From Cerioporus squamosus (Eukaryota; Basidiomycota; Agaricomycetes; Polyporales; Polyporaceae): a DNA stretch of 64,000 bases. This document shows, in pieces, positions 45,306 through 56,240 of this stretch; position 1 is the stretch's first letter; the number at the start of each line of letters is the position of its first letter. Location: NCBI GenBank assembly GCA_022592435.1, contig JABYQS010000047.1:62001-126000 (forward strand), written 5' to 3'. The translations under genes were made by a program, and so were the position numbers. Under the pieces are notes generated by a model. The model searched no databases. It worked only from the letters and a program-made list of their open reading frames with translations, and was not told the DNA's origin.

Positions 45306-45955
45306 GTTGACAGTATGTGATGCGGCTCGAACGAAGTACTGAGTGGTGGGTGCGGAGAGAAACGCAGGTTCAGGAGGAAAGGGATGTCTGCGAAGGAGGT
45401 CGAATGCGGGGTAATAGGAGGTAGACGCTCGGACCATATCCGCCGGATAACCGGAGGGCGTTTATGCGGACGTTGCCGAACTGACTACCCGATAAGTCCG
45501 ATTACTAGGTTACCCAACGTCTAAAGTTACTTGCAACTTACTCATCTCTGGCAGTGGCCGCCTGGACTCGACCGTGACCTTGACTTCAGTCTTCTCTGCC
45601 CACCGGCCTGAGTGAGGGTGTTCTGCGGCAGATATGGGTTCAGCGGGATGCGGTTCTCTGCATATGTCTGCGGATACAGAAGACTGTGGCGTGCATTCGG
45701 ATGCATGATGTCCGGCTGAAGTTGTTGAATTCGGATCCTCTTGCTCAGGGTAAGGATGAGCAAGAAGAGCGTTCTGACCAAGTTCTGGCGACCTAAATCT
45801 TACAAGGTGAGCCGCCATTCCCCTTGCATATGATACGTATCCGTGTCTCCAGGTCACACGCCTCACTTCTCCTTCCTCACGGGCGTCCGTGCTGCGGTAG
45901 CCAGGACTCATAGATATGCTTCAGGGACTCGTCGAATCCCTCTCATCCTCACGCC
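45306..45955. promoter_or_regulatory. Divergent intergenic region, GCDH / DUF6697-like A
   Basis: 650 nt between divergent ATGs, no gene supported. Confidence 0.45.
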
Positions 45956-47564
45956 ATGGGTGACCTCGCTCTCGAACCTGGAGTGGCATCCGAGTTCGTG
46001 AGATATCTCAATGCACAGCTCAAGGAGACCCGAGATAAGCTACAGCGCAGTACCGAGGTGAGCTTCAAGTCCTCTCTGGGACAGAGCGGAGGTTGCCCGT
46101 GATAAGATCTCACCCTGACATGACAATTCGCGTCTTAACAGGATAATGCTACTCTCAGGGAAGAGCTTGAGGCTCTCCGAACCAACGCTGGGCTAACTTC
46201 ACAAGGAAGTGCTGAGAGAAGCGTGAGTCATGCACTGGCCCATATGTATGAACAGCTCTAAAGTGACCTTCTGATGTCTCAGGAGATCGAACGCATGCAA
46301 GGCGAAGTGAACCGTCTCCGCAAAGAGCTCGACGATGCCCGTAACTCCGCTAGAGGTCACCAAGCCGAGGCAACCATGTGGCGGACGCGATATGAGCAAC
46401 TAAAGCCACAGCTAACTGACGCGGCCGCTCAGACGGGGAAGATAATCGAGAAGATGCGCCAGGAGTTGGCAGCTGCCGCTCCTCACAAATCCTCGACAGG
46501 TCAAACCCTGGTGCAGGTAAGCCTCGTCTTACCTATTGATGGCGAGGCTTATTCTATGCGGTAGTTTCGCGCGCTGCTGCGGAGTCTGCCCTCCATCGCA
46601 GCTTCTTCGAGCCCGAGCTCGTCCAGAGTGGTCTTCCGTGGTAGCAATTTCCTCGCTGCTGTCGAAAGTACGTCACGTCATTGATGCGTAGATCAGGCTG
46701 GAGCGATTACTGACACTTGCATCATAAGGCAACCCTCAATGCCTGGTATGTCGCACCACTCCACCGCACTTCGCTCCTGAATGTGAACGAATACCTAGCA
46801 TTGGCGGTTTCTGCTTTTTCGGTTGCCTTCTTGAGTGGTCCGCGCCGCCATCCCAACACGCATACGCCATCTTCCCCGAGTATCGGTACAACCCGAAACC
46901 TGCAGACGATGAATCGACGTGGACCGCCGCGACCGACTGCACATCCCTCGCAGGTGAACAACGCGAACTGTTCTACGTCGAGGGTGAGGACATTTGCTAC
47001 GCAGGCACCTTCCTCTGCCACGCCGGCCCCCGATCGCTCAAGGTGGCAGACCTCGCAGTAGACAGCCAGGTGCGCCGTCTCGTCTGCCCCCATCTCGTGA
47101 TTATATCTACCACTGACTCATCCCTCTGTAAGAGCCTCGCGCAAGCCGTTGCCCGGAAGACCTTCCACGTCAACATCAAATCTACTCAGAGCAGACAGGC
47201 GAAAGCCAAGACATACGTGCCCCTCCTCGCAGACCTGTACACGGAGGGAGTCGCCACGGTCCGGATCCTCGGCTTGCAGCGTGTGGGGTTCAACAAGAAG
47301 CTCTTCGAGATCCTCAGGAAGGCGCACGGCCAGCGCGAGCGGAAGGCTTCTGAAAGTTCGAGCACGAACACGATGAGTAGCATGCACGCCGAACCCGCAG
47401 CGACACCGGCGCCTGCATCTCGGTCGGCAGGCAAGAAGCGGGACTGGTTCGACGAGATATGGGACGGAGGGGAGACTGAGGGTAGTGGGCCAGGGCCCTC
47501 GAAAGTTCCGAGGCTGGTTGAGGCTGGAGAGATGGACGAGTTGATGACGGTGTGGCGCGCGTGA
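45956..47564 (+). CDS. DUF6697-like coiled-coil protein, copy A
   Basis: The ATG at 45956 gives MGDLALEPGVASEFVRYLNA. Three short exons form a coiled coil (KETRDKLQRSTE, DNATLREELEALRTNAG, IERMQGEVNRLRKELDDARN, IIEKMRQELAAAAP). After a linker the C-terminal domain appears: AIFPEYRYNPK, REL-FYVEGEDICYAGTFLC and LKVADLAVDSQ, then AVARKTFHVNIKSTQ, TVRILGLQRVGFNKKLFEIL. This matches my recollection of the fungal DUF6697 domain ('GtY.C … GFn..Ly'). The tail is low-complexity, then RDWFDEIWDGG. TGA at 47562-47564. Function unknown. Confidence 0.7.
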
Positions 47565-47873
47565 TCATATGTGGATAGGTGAGTCTAGTCCCATGCGATC
47601 CTCTCATATCCTCTGACATATACGCGATACTCAAGCGTTTGACAGGAATTTGTGACGGGAAAGAGGACTGAGTACTTCTACTACATGTAGATATATGCAT
47701 CGGTACCAAGCTATCAAGGAGGCTGTTCGACATATTGGTCCATTATGGAGTCGACCTCACAACCTATCGCATCGTGTCTGGTAAGTAGGAGAGCTTTGCA
47801 CTAAAGGAAGACCCTCTTACTCGAAGAAGGACCTGTTCTCGCCCTGTGAGTGTCCCTCATCCCCCTGCACCTC
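47565..47873. other. Convergent intergenic region, no supported gene
   Basis: Lies between the stop of DUF6697-like A (+) and the stop of the small minus-strand gene. Nothing coding seen. Confidence 0.45.
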
Positions 47874-48287
47874 CTACCAGTCCTGATCTCCCTCTTCCTC
47901 ACGTCCGCCAACCAAATCTGAGTAGTTTTCTTCCAGGACATCCTTGAATGCATGCGCCACAGCACGGGGCAGTGTTTGGGTAGTCACAAGCCACCAGATC
48001 GTCTTGCGTATCGACTCCACCTCGTCCGGTGCGGTCACAAGCAGTTGCCGCATCTTCTCCTTGAGCTCGTGTATGGTCCGCCACCACTCGACCACCTCCG
48101 CCCTCTGTTTCTCCTCCGTGTACTCGTATCAGGTCGTCTCCGAGTCCCCGCTGATGCTGCCCAGCGTGGACATTGAAGTTGTACGAGAACGTGTTCCGAA
48201 ACTCCTGCTCTCCTGTGGCGACAGTGGCGCAAGGCGGATTGTGCCCCGGGTAGGCTCTGAATGGGACCTCGGTCGACCGGTTTGCAT
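47874..48287 (-). pseudogene. Small single-exon gene with one in-frame TGA
   Basis: From the ATG at 48287 the frame reads MQTGRPRSHSEPTRGTIRLA … STLGSISGDSETT, then TGA at codon 53 (48131-48129), then continues without change of frame as YEYTEEKQRAEVVEWWRTIH, KEKMRQLLVTAPDEVES, IRKTIWWLVTTQTLPRAVAH, ending EEEGDQDW and TGA at 47874-47876. Composition on both sides is protein-like, and a TATA box sits about 90 nt upstream (48377-48382), so the whole frame was probably one 137-residue protein. The internal TGA is one base from TGG (Trp). No GT-AG intron can remove it. Family unknown. Confidence 0.55.
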
Positions 48288-48376
48288 GTCTGGATCTGCG
48301 GATGCGTGGGTAAGGAGTGTGGCGTCGGAGGGTGAGGAGACGAATAGTAGGGAGTCTGCGCAAGAGTTCTGTTTCC

Positions 48377-48382
48377 TTTATA
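48377..48382 (-). promoter_or_regulatory. TATA box of the 47874-48287 gene
   Basis: The minus strand reads CGATATAAAGGAAAC, about 90 nt before the ATG. Confidence 0.5.
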
Positions 48383-49600
48383 TCGTCCTCGGTGGTGGCT
48401 TTGCTGACTCCTTGTCATCTGTGTAGGCATAACCTAGGACGACAAGAGAGCCTGTACAATATCGCGCTCGGTTACCTAGCGGCGACCGCTCGTGGGGCGT
48501 TGAAAGGTCTGACTGAACAACTGACCCGGTGTGGCGTCCGCGAACGCGGCATAGAGTTGCAGTTGTCCTCGAGCGTGAGTCGGCCTTCTGCGTATACACG
48601 AGGGATGCATGCTCACTGAATCTATGAAGAACAGGTGTCTGCTGACGCACTCACAGTCGGTGTGGCGGAGCAGCGTCTCGGGACACCTATGATACATCCA
48701 AACAGTCGATCTACATAACATGTGGCAGCTGGCCAATGAACTATGTACGTCCGATTCCTCTCCCTCCGCCTTTGACTGAGCCCCGTAAGTGCCTACACGG
48801 AGGGCTCAGAATACTTAGCCGCGGAAGAGGCTGTCCGATCGGGATGGAGCAGGGACGACTCAGAGCCGGTGATCCCGGGTCTCTTCTATGACCTGGGTCG
48901 GGGCTATTTCGTGTAGCTCAATACAAGGAGAGCGTCGTTATGTATGGTTCTTCAGCAAACACGAGTTCAGCAATATAAGCACTGCGCCTAGTAGTTACGG
49001 AGCCTGACGCTCACCGTATTCTTCTTGTGTTTATTGTCGCTTCCACTGCACGCGCAGCTATCCAGCTCGTCGAGGAGCTTATTTCTGCTATGAAATATCA
49101 CAACCTCACGAGTACAGGGTTGTTACAGTTCGCAGCTTGTAAGTAGTACTACTTACTAGATACTCACCGTCATCCTATGCAAGTAAGCGCCGAGACGCTC
49201 TGGCTCAGTTCGGAAGTCTCCTGTCTTCTGTCACTGACCACCATCAACACACTATCGATTCACCCTGAACCACGTTTGTTTTTCGAGAACGGCGGAGATG
49301 CCTGCGTGTTGACTATGTTTGTTCATGCCAGTTGTTGCGGCAAGATGCAGCCTGAGAGCTCAAGCTCAAGAACACCAGCAGCGGGCCCGCCGGACCCGCC
49401 ACAGTTCCATGTGAGTATCATTGGCTGTTTCTCGAGCAATGCGAACTTGCGTACATAGCAGCTGGATGGCTGAGAGTCTTTGGGGCAACGATCATGGCGG
49501 ACGCGGGGGCCGCCGCGACTTTCCACGACTCGCGCTCTTGGTCTCCGAGCCATGAGTTCCATGACTGACGGATTGCTCACGGTATCTAATACAGAGCTCA
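48383..49600. other. Gene fragments, no complete gene
   Basis: Two protein-like plus-strand pieces stand out: about 48790-48916 (AYTEGSEYLAAEEAVRSGWS … DLGRGYFV, stop TAG) and about 49051-49138 (IQLVEELISAMKYHNLTSTG, LLQFAA), the latter ending at a GTAAGT and possibly joining KRRDALAQFGSLLSSVTDHH at about 49187-49250. No frame links them into a full gene; they may be remnants of a dispersed family. Confidence 0.35.
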
Positions 49601-51962
49601 ATGCTTGTGAAGAGAGAGGAAGAAGATCCTACCAGTCCAAATTATGTCGGAATCATCCGCCATCGCGACCATGACCGGTACAATTTCCGCGTAAGCTGCA
49701 CGTCACACCCCTGTCTTATCTCACTATCTAACTTCGCCTCAAGGACGTCCCCAACGTCAAAAAGGAGCTGGACGACGCCAAGGCTGCAGACCTTGATTAT
49801 GAGCGTGTACGTAAATGTTCACTTAAACGCCATTGGGTTCCCGTCAGTAGGCGACATGCTGATGATCGTCTTGATTCCTCCACGTCCATGGTACCTGCAG
49901 AACATCGACATCCTCAAGAGGCATATCATAGCTCTACGGAGGGAATGTGACATGTTGACACAAGAGCGGGACGCCGCTAGGAGGGTCTCAGCTACCTATC
50001 AGCCTGGAAGGGGCGACGTTGCGGGCCTTGTGGCTCTGCGAAGAGAATGTGAGAGGCTGGCACGCGAGCGGGATGCTGCTCTCGATAAATCACTCGCATC
50101 GCAGAACGAGACGGCCCTCTTACGGCCCATCCTTCGACGATACAAGGCAATGAATGGCGACACCGAGGCTGTCATCCAGAGCTACAAGGCAGAAAAAGAC
50201 GAGATCGAGGCCCATGTGAAGCAGTACAACCCCGAAATCATCGAGCGCCAGGAAGAGCTGCTCGTCAGCCCGGGACCGCCGCAGGGGATCCATGCACTAC
50301 CGCCGAACCCGTCGCCGTCTTTCGACACCTCAGTTCCCATGTTGCGCATGCGTCAGGGGCTAACTAACCTCGGAGTCCGGCGAGGACCTACGTCGCACGT
50401 ACTTGACGGATCACAGAGGGTGAGTTCGCTCGTCGTCGCGTGTTGAAGGCGTTGTCTGTAGCTGAAGGATTCTACAGCTCGGGCAATTTCGTCAATGGCT
50501 GCAGAGCCGGCCGCTCCTGAGTAGTGCGCAGAAAGGGGCTCCAACGAACGCCTCTGCAGTGTTCAAGACCGCGAATCTGCCCGTGCTAGCTATGGTGCGA
50601 ATCTCAAACGCCAAGTGGGGCGTATCAGTTGAACGCTGACATGTTGTAATACCTGCAGCCTGCCTCTCGGGCGTGGTCAGTGACCCTTACCCATAATCGT
50701 TCCGACTTGCTCCGAACTGATACTTTCATAGCAAAGCTCCTCCCCTCTTTCTCGGACAGCTCTACCGTTGGATAACACACTCGAAGCAACTCGGCCTCGT
50801 CATCTGCCCTGACTACACGTACGTCCCGTCCGCCACCTATGCTCAGCGCATCTGGTCTCGCGCGGATCAGTGGCACGCGTGTGGTGAGCAGGAGCGCGAG
50901 GTGTTCTATCACCATGCGGGCGAAGTACACTACGCGGGGACGTACGTCTGCCACACCGGTCCCGGGAGGCTTAAGGTCCAAGACATCAGCAGAGTGGGCA
51001 TGGGAACGGAGGTGAGCACTTGTTCCGTCACCAGTAACATGGCGCACGACCACTTTCTGACCGCTACTGACTCTGCAGGAAATGGTCACCCGCCTGGAGT
51101 CCGTCACGGCGACCGGTGGCAAAGTGCCACAGGAAGAACGCAATGCTGTACTCGCGCTCTACCGAGAGGGATCGCTCACAGTCAACGTTCTTGGACTTGA
51201 ACGCGTCGGCTTCAACGACACGCTGTACTCCTATCTACACGTTGCCTACGAACTGCAACGGGAGGCAGCGCGTGTGGCAAAGGCGGAGGCGAAGGCGCAG
51301 AGGAAGGCAGAGGCGAAGGCGCAGAAGACAGCGAACAAGCAGTCGAAGATGACGAAGGCTCAGAAGAAGGCCGCAAGAGCGGCTGCTCAGGCTGCACAGA
51401 TGCCTCAAGTCGCGATGCCCTTACCTGTCCCTGTCCTACCAGCCCCAACGCTGCCTCACACCTTCGGGTTCAATCCTCCCACTTTCCTTCCACACCCAAT
51501 GTACGGCGGTGGTTTACCACCTCCTCAAACTTCTCTCGATGGGGCTGGCGCAGGTAATTTCTTTGCACCTCCGCCGTATCCTGCTCCTGTCCGCATTCCG
51601 TCCCCTCCAAGGCGCCCCCCGTCAGAGCTCGAATATACCGACGATGAGTATGTGGATAATGGGAATCCATTGAAGCGGGAGAGGGAGGACGACGAATATC
51701 TACTAGACGACGAACGCGAGTACAAGGCCGCCAAGCTGGAGGATCATGCCGACTCGGAGGACGAGCAGCGAGTGGACGACAAGCTTCGAGTCTATACGGA
51801 GGACCCGGAGGATAGACATGGGTATGCTTGGAACGGTGGCTGGGTACGTAGCCCCTCATGAGGTTCAAGTACGCTTGAAGCTGATGCTCGTCTGTTCAGA
51901 CCGAAGAGTCGGAACTCGCCTACTTCGAACCGTACCCGGGCTTCAAGGACAAGGAGGACTGA
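49601..51962 (+). CDS. DUF6697-like coiled-coil protein, copy B
   Basis: Paralog of 45956-47564. The start chosen is the ATG at 49601 (MLVKREEEDPTSPNYVG), but a further upstream exon cannot be ruled out. Exons give DVPNVKKELDDAKAADLDYE, then NIDILKRHIIALRRECDML, LVALRRECERLARERDAALD (two related coiled-coil units), and the DUF6697-like domain: VFYHHAGEVHYAGTYVCHTG, RLKVQDISRVGMGTE, LYREGSLTVNVLGLERVGFN. A long Lys/Ala helix (RVAKAEAKAQRKAEAKAQ), a Pro-rich segment and an acidic tail follow, ending YFEPYPGFKDKED after the last intron, with TGA at 51960-51962. The Lys/Ala helix and Pro-rich tail are absent from copy A. Function unknown. Confidence 0.7.
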
Positions 51963-52146
51963 GCTAGACTACCTGCACACATACTACCATTCGCATTGTA
52001 TATTCTAGCCTGTCTTTGTAATCCACTAGCGTTGTAACCGTCGTTCGTCTGCGGGGTTGGGTCTGAGCCCGAGAATAGGCGGCGCTACATAATACGGACA
52101 TCCGAGGACCAGCACAGCCCCAGGTTAGACCTCTCCTCCGACCACC

Positions 52147-52718
52147 ATGTACAGACACGGTATCGGTCGCGTTGTGCCGCAGCATCTCCTTCGTGCTCGA
52201 CAAATCACACGGGATCCATACTCTATCACCTGTGAGCTTGCTCGCCGGCGCATGATGTCGACTGGTGCAGTAGCGCCACGCCACAAGTTCATCGTGTACG
52301 CGCCCGACATGACCGACGCGGGTGCTCTGCAGCGTCGGCTGAGCGTGCGTCGTGCGCACCTTGAGAAGGCTGCTGAGTACATTGAGGGTGGCATGTTCAG
52401 TACGTGTCCCGAGTTATCATCGTTGTTCACTGACGTGGCGAGCTGAAACTCGGACCCACAGAGGTCGCCGGCGCGATGCTGAGCCCGGAGTCTATTGCAT
52501 CTCCTACAGCGGAGAAGAAGATGGTCGGATCCATCTTCATTTGCGAGGCTGAGAGCCTTGAGGAAGTACGCAAGGTTATGGAGAGCGATGTGTACTACAC
52601 CAGCGGAGTGGTAAGCGCTTCACCTCCTCGGACTGGCGCGATGGTACTGATGGTGGGACAGTGGGATAAGGGGAAGCTCGTGATCCTTCCGATTGCTCTC
52701 GCGACGAAGACGCTATGA
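52147..52718 (+). CDS. YCII-domain protein, copy B, with N-terminal extension
   Basis: Three exons. The ATG at 52147 gives MYRHGIGRVVPQHLLRARQI then CELARRRMMSTGAVAPRH, an Arg-rich mitochondrial-presequence-like extension missing in copy A. The YciI core follows: KFIVYAPDMTDAGALQRRLS, VRRAHLEKAAEYIEGGMF, then after an intron KLGPTEVAGAMLSPE, MVGSIFICEAESLEEVRKV, MESDVYYTSGV, and after a last intron (GTAAGC…GGACAG) WDKGKLVILPIALATKTL, TGA at 52716-52718. Same intron positions as copy A, showing common descent. Substrate unknown. Confidence 0.8.
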
Positions 52719-52916
52719 ACTACTGGCTCGAGCTAGTGCAGCATGTCCGTCATGTGTATATGCCATGCTATGCCTACTGAACCATAGGCACCCCGAGCAA
52801 CAACCACGCGAAAGTTGGTTCCTAAACAAGTTTTAACCCAAAACCTTCGGTCGACAAGTCAAGGAGCATTGACCCCTCCCCACGCACAGTCCACTTGTCC
52901 TCGTCAATCCCCCCTC

Positions 52917-53378
52917 TCAAGCTGCCGTACCATTCACATGCGTCGTCACATTCCGCGTCTCTGCCGGTCCACGACCTGGATCTCCTAACTCTGCGACCAA
53001 AGTCCGCGCGCTCATCACATCGCACAAGAAGCCCAACTCATCACTGTCCTTTGCGGAATCGCGCGCCTCCTCCTCGTGATACCACGCGACGTGTTCCGCG
53101 ATACGCCACATGTACTTGAGGCACATCCGTCTTGCCTCCCTGTGCGATAACGGCGGCGGCGTGGTTTGGCGTGCCGCCATAGTATTGTCGCTGCGCCCTC
53201 TAGAGGGCTGTGGCTCGCAAGGTGCGTCGCCGGGTGTATGTGGCGGGGTGTACACCGACGGGCACGGATCAGGGCTTTCGGGGAAGGGTTGGCATGCGGG
53301 TGCGGCGGGACGGGGCGGGTGTGGGCCGGTGTCCTTGGGCAAGGTGAAAGGGGTAGAACTGCTGCGATATGGAGCCAT
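52917..53378 (-). CDS. Candidate single-exon protein with WRIAEHVAWYHEEEA motif
   Basis: Open frame with an ATG at 53378 (MAPYRSSSTPFTLPKDTG); another in-frame ATG lies at 53531. The Pro-rich N-terminal half leads to a helical part ARRMCLKYMWRIAEHVAWYH EEEARD, then ELGFLCDVMSARTLVAELGD, ending VTTHVNGTAA. The last part looks protein-like, and a related motif (RHIASYVAWYQDEERR) ends the candidate at 55743-56240 in the same orientation, which is the main reason to list both. Family unknown, no intron. Confidence 0.45.
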   Translation of the reverse strand: MAPYRSSSTPFTLPKDTGPHPPRPAAPACQPFPESPDPCPSVYTPPHTPGDAPCEPQPSRGRSDNTMAARQTTPPPLSHREARRMCLKYMWRIAEHVAWYHEEEARDSAKDSDELGFLCDVMSARTLVAELGDPGRGPAETRNVTTHVNGTAA

Positions 53379-54050
53379 CGCTCGGGTGTTGGCAATCGGT
53401 ATGCGGGGAATGAGGGAAGATGTGTACGGGAGGTGGGGTAATCTAGTCTGACGGACGGGATGGCTGAGGGAGAGCATTCGTCGAACGTCGAGCAGGATGG
53501 GATGGGAGGTACGTGCATTCCCAGTATGCATCTCATATGAATCTGCTGTTCTTATTCTTTGCGTCGCTATAGTGCCTGCCTATTGCGGTCGCGCAGGTGT
53601 GAGGTGTGGCGGATGGGTTCTGTGGCGGACGCTTGCTGAGCCCATTCATGCATCCTCTTGCTCTCGCAGAATACACGGACGCTGTCTGACAACGTTCGCT
53701 ATGCAGTTTTACCACTACGTGTCATGCCAGTGGTGTCCTCGTATATCCCATGGTCTCAAGAGCCGGGGGAAGTTACATGCCTCCGTCACATGACTCGTCA
53801 TGCATCTCCTTGGTCAGTTGGATGCAGCATTCTGTCGTCATCAGTCTACGCATCACATACATTCATATACATATCAACAGATCCAGTCTGTGTCGTACTG
53901 TTACATCAATCGTCGCACAACTCCTTTTTCCGCAAGTAGAAGTGGCCTCTGGTACCGTCCATATAAGTAAGGACTGGTTTCTTCCGACGTTTGACTCCTA
54001 TTGTCTCCCCGAAATTGACCTATACCGGAAGGTGCTGCTCTGTAAACTGC
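53379..54050. other. Intergenic, no supported gene
   Basis: Short frames without motifs. Confidence 0.45.
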
Positions 54051-54455
54051 TCAGGAGGAAATTGACTGCTTCAGAGGACTACATGAACTTACTGTCTCAA
54101 ACGCGTCATCGCTTTGCAGGTGGCTGAAAGGATTGTTCCGCATTACCGCTGCCTTTGGTGGAGGTAGCGGCATGGTTAGAGACGGAAGGTGGGTGGAAGT
54201 CAAAGATGAGGACTGCGTAGGCCGCCGATCTTGAACTATGTTGTTCGGATTCCCACTCCGCAGACCCCCTCCCTCTCCCGAGACTTGTTGTGTAGAGTAT
54301 TGAGGACGAGGCTGTCTGGAGATGGAGTTGGGAAGACTGGTAGAAGATGAAATATGGGTATGATATGCTGTCGGGATCAGCCGGGCCCTGCTGGTTGAAC
54401 CCGGCGATGTACCATTAGATTCGGATTCAGATGGGCGGGATGAGCAGCATCCCAT
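54051..54455 (-). CDS. Candidate lipid-anchored protein (MGCCSS N-terminus)
   Basis: Single exon of 134 codons from the ATG at 54455. The N-terminus MGCCSSRPSESE is a consensus for N-myristoylation at Gly2 with palmitoylation of Cys3/Cys4, so it would sit on the cytosolic face of a membrane. The rest is Ser/Pro-rich and disordered-looking (TAYHTHISSSTSLPNSIS, PTQSSSLTSTHLPSLTMPLP), ending PLKQSISS. A minus-strand TATA box at 54517-54522 lies about 62 nt upstream of the ATG, which supports transcription. Similar MGCC starts occur in LAMTOR1/Ego1-type proteins, but no further similarity is seen. Confidence 0.5.
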   Translation of the reverse strand: MGCCSSRPSESESNGTSPGSTSRARLIPTAYHTHISSSTSLPNSISRQPRPQYSTQQVSGEGGGLRSGNPNNIVQDRRPTQSSSLTSTHLPSLTMPLPPPKAAVMRNNPFSHLQSDDAFETVSSCSPLKQSISS

Positions 54456-54516
54456 AGTAGGTGTTAGTGGTGGCGGTATTGAGAAGGAAGCTTGCTAATG
54501 ACTGTAGTATCCTCGG

Positions 54517-54522
54517 TTTATA
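54517..54522 (-). promoter_or_regulatory. TATA box of the MGCCSS gene
   Basis: The minus strand reads CTCTTATAAACCGAGG, about 62 nt before the ATG. Confidence 0.5.
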
Positions 54523-55742
54523 AGAGCTGGCCCACGGTCATCGTCGAGGACTACCGGAGACACGGTGCTGGATGCCAGTGACAACTGTGGCGCTCACAAT
54601 AGAAGGTATTGTGCGCAGTCGTCAAGCCTTTCAAAACTATTATGTTAGTACTATATTGCTTGGGGGTTTTGCTCTCTTGATGTTCGAGAGGAACGAGTTT
54701 GCCGTTATTGTACCGGTGACATGCGACGCTAGTCCTTTTGTCGTCCGGACTGAAGCATTCCAACATTCATGAGTACTCCAACACTGCACAGTTGCAAAAT
54801 ATGGTGAAATGTTGTCTTACTGCATTATAGCGGGTCCAATTGGGCTAGTATAACTGGACAGTGGAGACACACATTGGGGGCACCGTGGCCGCGTTTGGTT
54901 GACAGCCGTGGCTCGAGACTCAGTTGGACTCTATATCCTTATGAATTACCCAGTTCTGTTCCTAGTGACGTCTCTCTCTATCTGAAAATGATCACGATAC
55001 GTCTGCCGCTCCGTGTGCAGTGGCGACTGGTAGAGTTGCAATCTAGATCCCGGCGCTAGCGTCGCCTTCCAAGCATAGGCGTCTACCGTGCCTAGGGCAA
55101 ACTTGACTCGGCACCCCATGTCCTCCACAGCTCAGCAGCTTTCTCCTGAATTCTAACTATCCTATGTCCAGGATCTACTACGACGATGTACACATAATCT
55201 TACAAGCACTCAAGGCGCTGTCTCAGTGCTGCCAACACAACTTAAACCGAACGAACCTACATACGGCTGCCGCACTCGGGGGAAGCAGAGCCACGCATGT
55301 ATCGGGCTCGAGCATAGGATCATACGCTGGGAGAGATTATCGGTAGCTGGGTGAGCCATTTTTTACCCAGAGTCGGGGGTCGTGAGTTGGTCTGTCCCGC
55401 ATGCGTAACGCCGTGAGCATGGGCGAAGCTACGAGCATCTATGCGCAGTTGCGTTGCTTGTGCGTCCAACGGTGCAGGAAGCTGCAGTGGTGTTGGTAAA
55501 GTCAGGCTACGACGTGCTCGGGACGTTGATACTGGCGCGTCTTGTCAGGTCTCTCGTAGGCGTCTTCGAGGCTAATGGTATTACAATTCAATTGCGATGC
55601 AGATGCTCTCTGGGCTCCGTCCGAGTCTCTACATTCATGGATACTTAAGTACAGTCACGACACATCTCCCCCTTCTGCTGCCCTGCAGCCGACCTCGACC
55701 CTGCACCTCAGTCCCGAATACCCAGCGTTCCCCAGCTGCGCG
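54523..55742. other. Intergenic, no supported gene
   Basis: AT-richer than most of the window in part; no coherent frame, no RNA gene recognised. Confidence 0.45.
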
Positions 55743-56240
55743 TCAGACCCTATTCCAAGCTCCCCGTCGCTCCTCATCCTGGTACCACGCCACGTAGCTT
55801 GCGATATGCCGCATCGCAAGCATCAGCTCGCGCCTGGTCGTCAGCTGCTCCAGCCCACACGCGTTCTTCCCCTTCGTTCTCCGGCCCCATACCCCGCACA
55901 AAGCCTCCAGCACACGCTGTGCGCGCACGGACCTGCACCACTCCTCGTCGTGGTCCCCCGGTGTGGCGAGTCGCCGGGTGGCGGGACAGTGATGTCGCCA
56001 TTGTAGGTGAGTCGCGTCCTTCCGGTTCTCGTGCGCGTCGGCTCGGCGTATTTCCTCTGTATCGCGCTTCTCGGTACGCGGTGGATGGCGATTCTCGTGC
56101 GAGTTTACGTGGGCTTCGCCACGACCCTGCGCCACTGGCTCGGGGATCTGTGCACTGCGGCTCGGTTGCGTCGCAGGAGCGAACGCCGCCGCACGGGAGG
56201 TTTGCGCTTCCCTGTCGCCGGGAGAGCATTGGCCTGCCAT
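55743..56240 (-). CDS. Candidate single-exon protein with RHIASYVAWYQDEERR end
   Basis: Open frame from the ATG at 56240 (MAGQCSPGDREAQTSRAAAF) to a stop at 55743. The N-terminal two thirds are disordered-looking. The end, VLEALCGVWGRRTKGKN, LTTRRELMLAMRHIASYVAW, then YQDEERRGAWNRV, is helical and resembles the motif in 52917-53378. An in-frame ATG also exists near 56330. A plus-strand frame of similar length overlaps, so the coding strand is inferred only from the shared motif. Confidence 0.4.
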   Translation of the reverse strand: MAGQCSPGDREAQTSRAAAFAPATQPSRSAQIPEPVAQGRGEAHVNSHENRHPPRTEKRDTEEIRRADAHENRKDATHLQWRHHCPATRRLATPGDHDEEWCRSVRAQRVLEALCGVWGRRTKGKNACGLEQLTTRRELMLAMRHIASYVAWYQDEERRGAWNRV

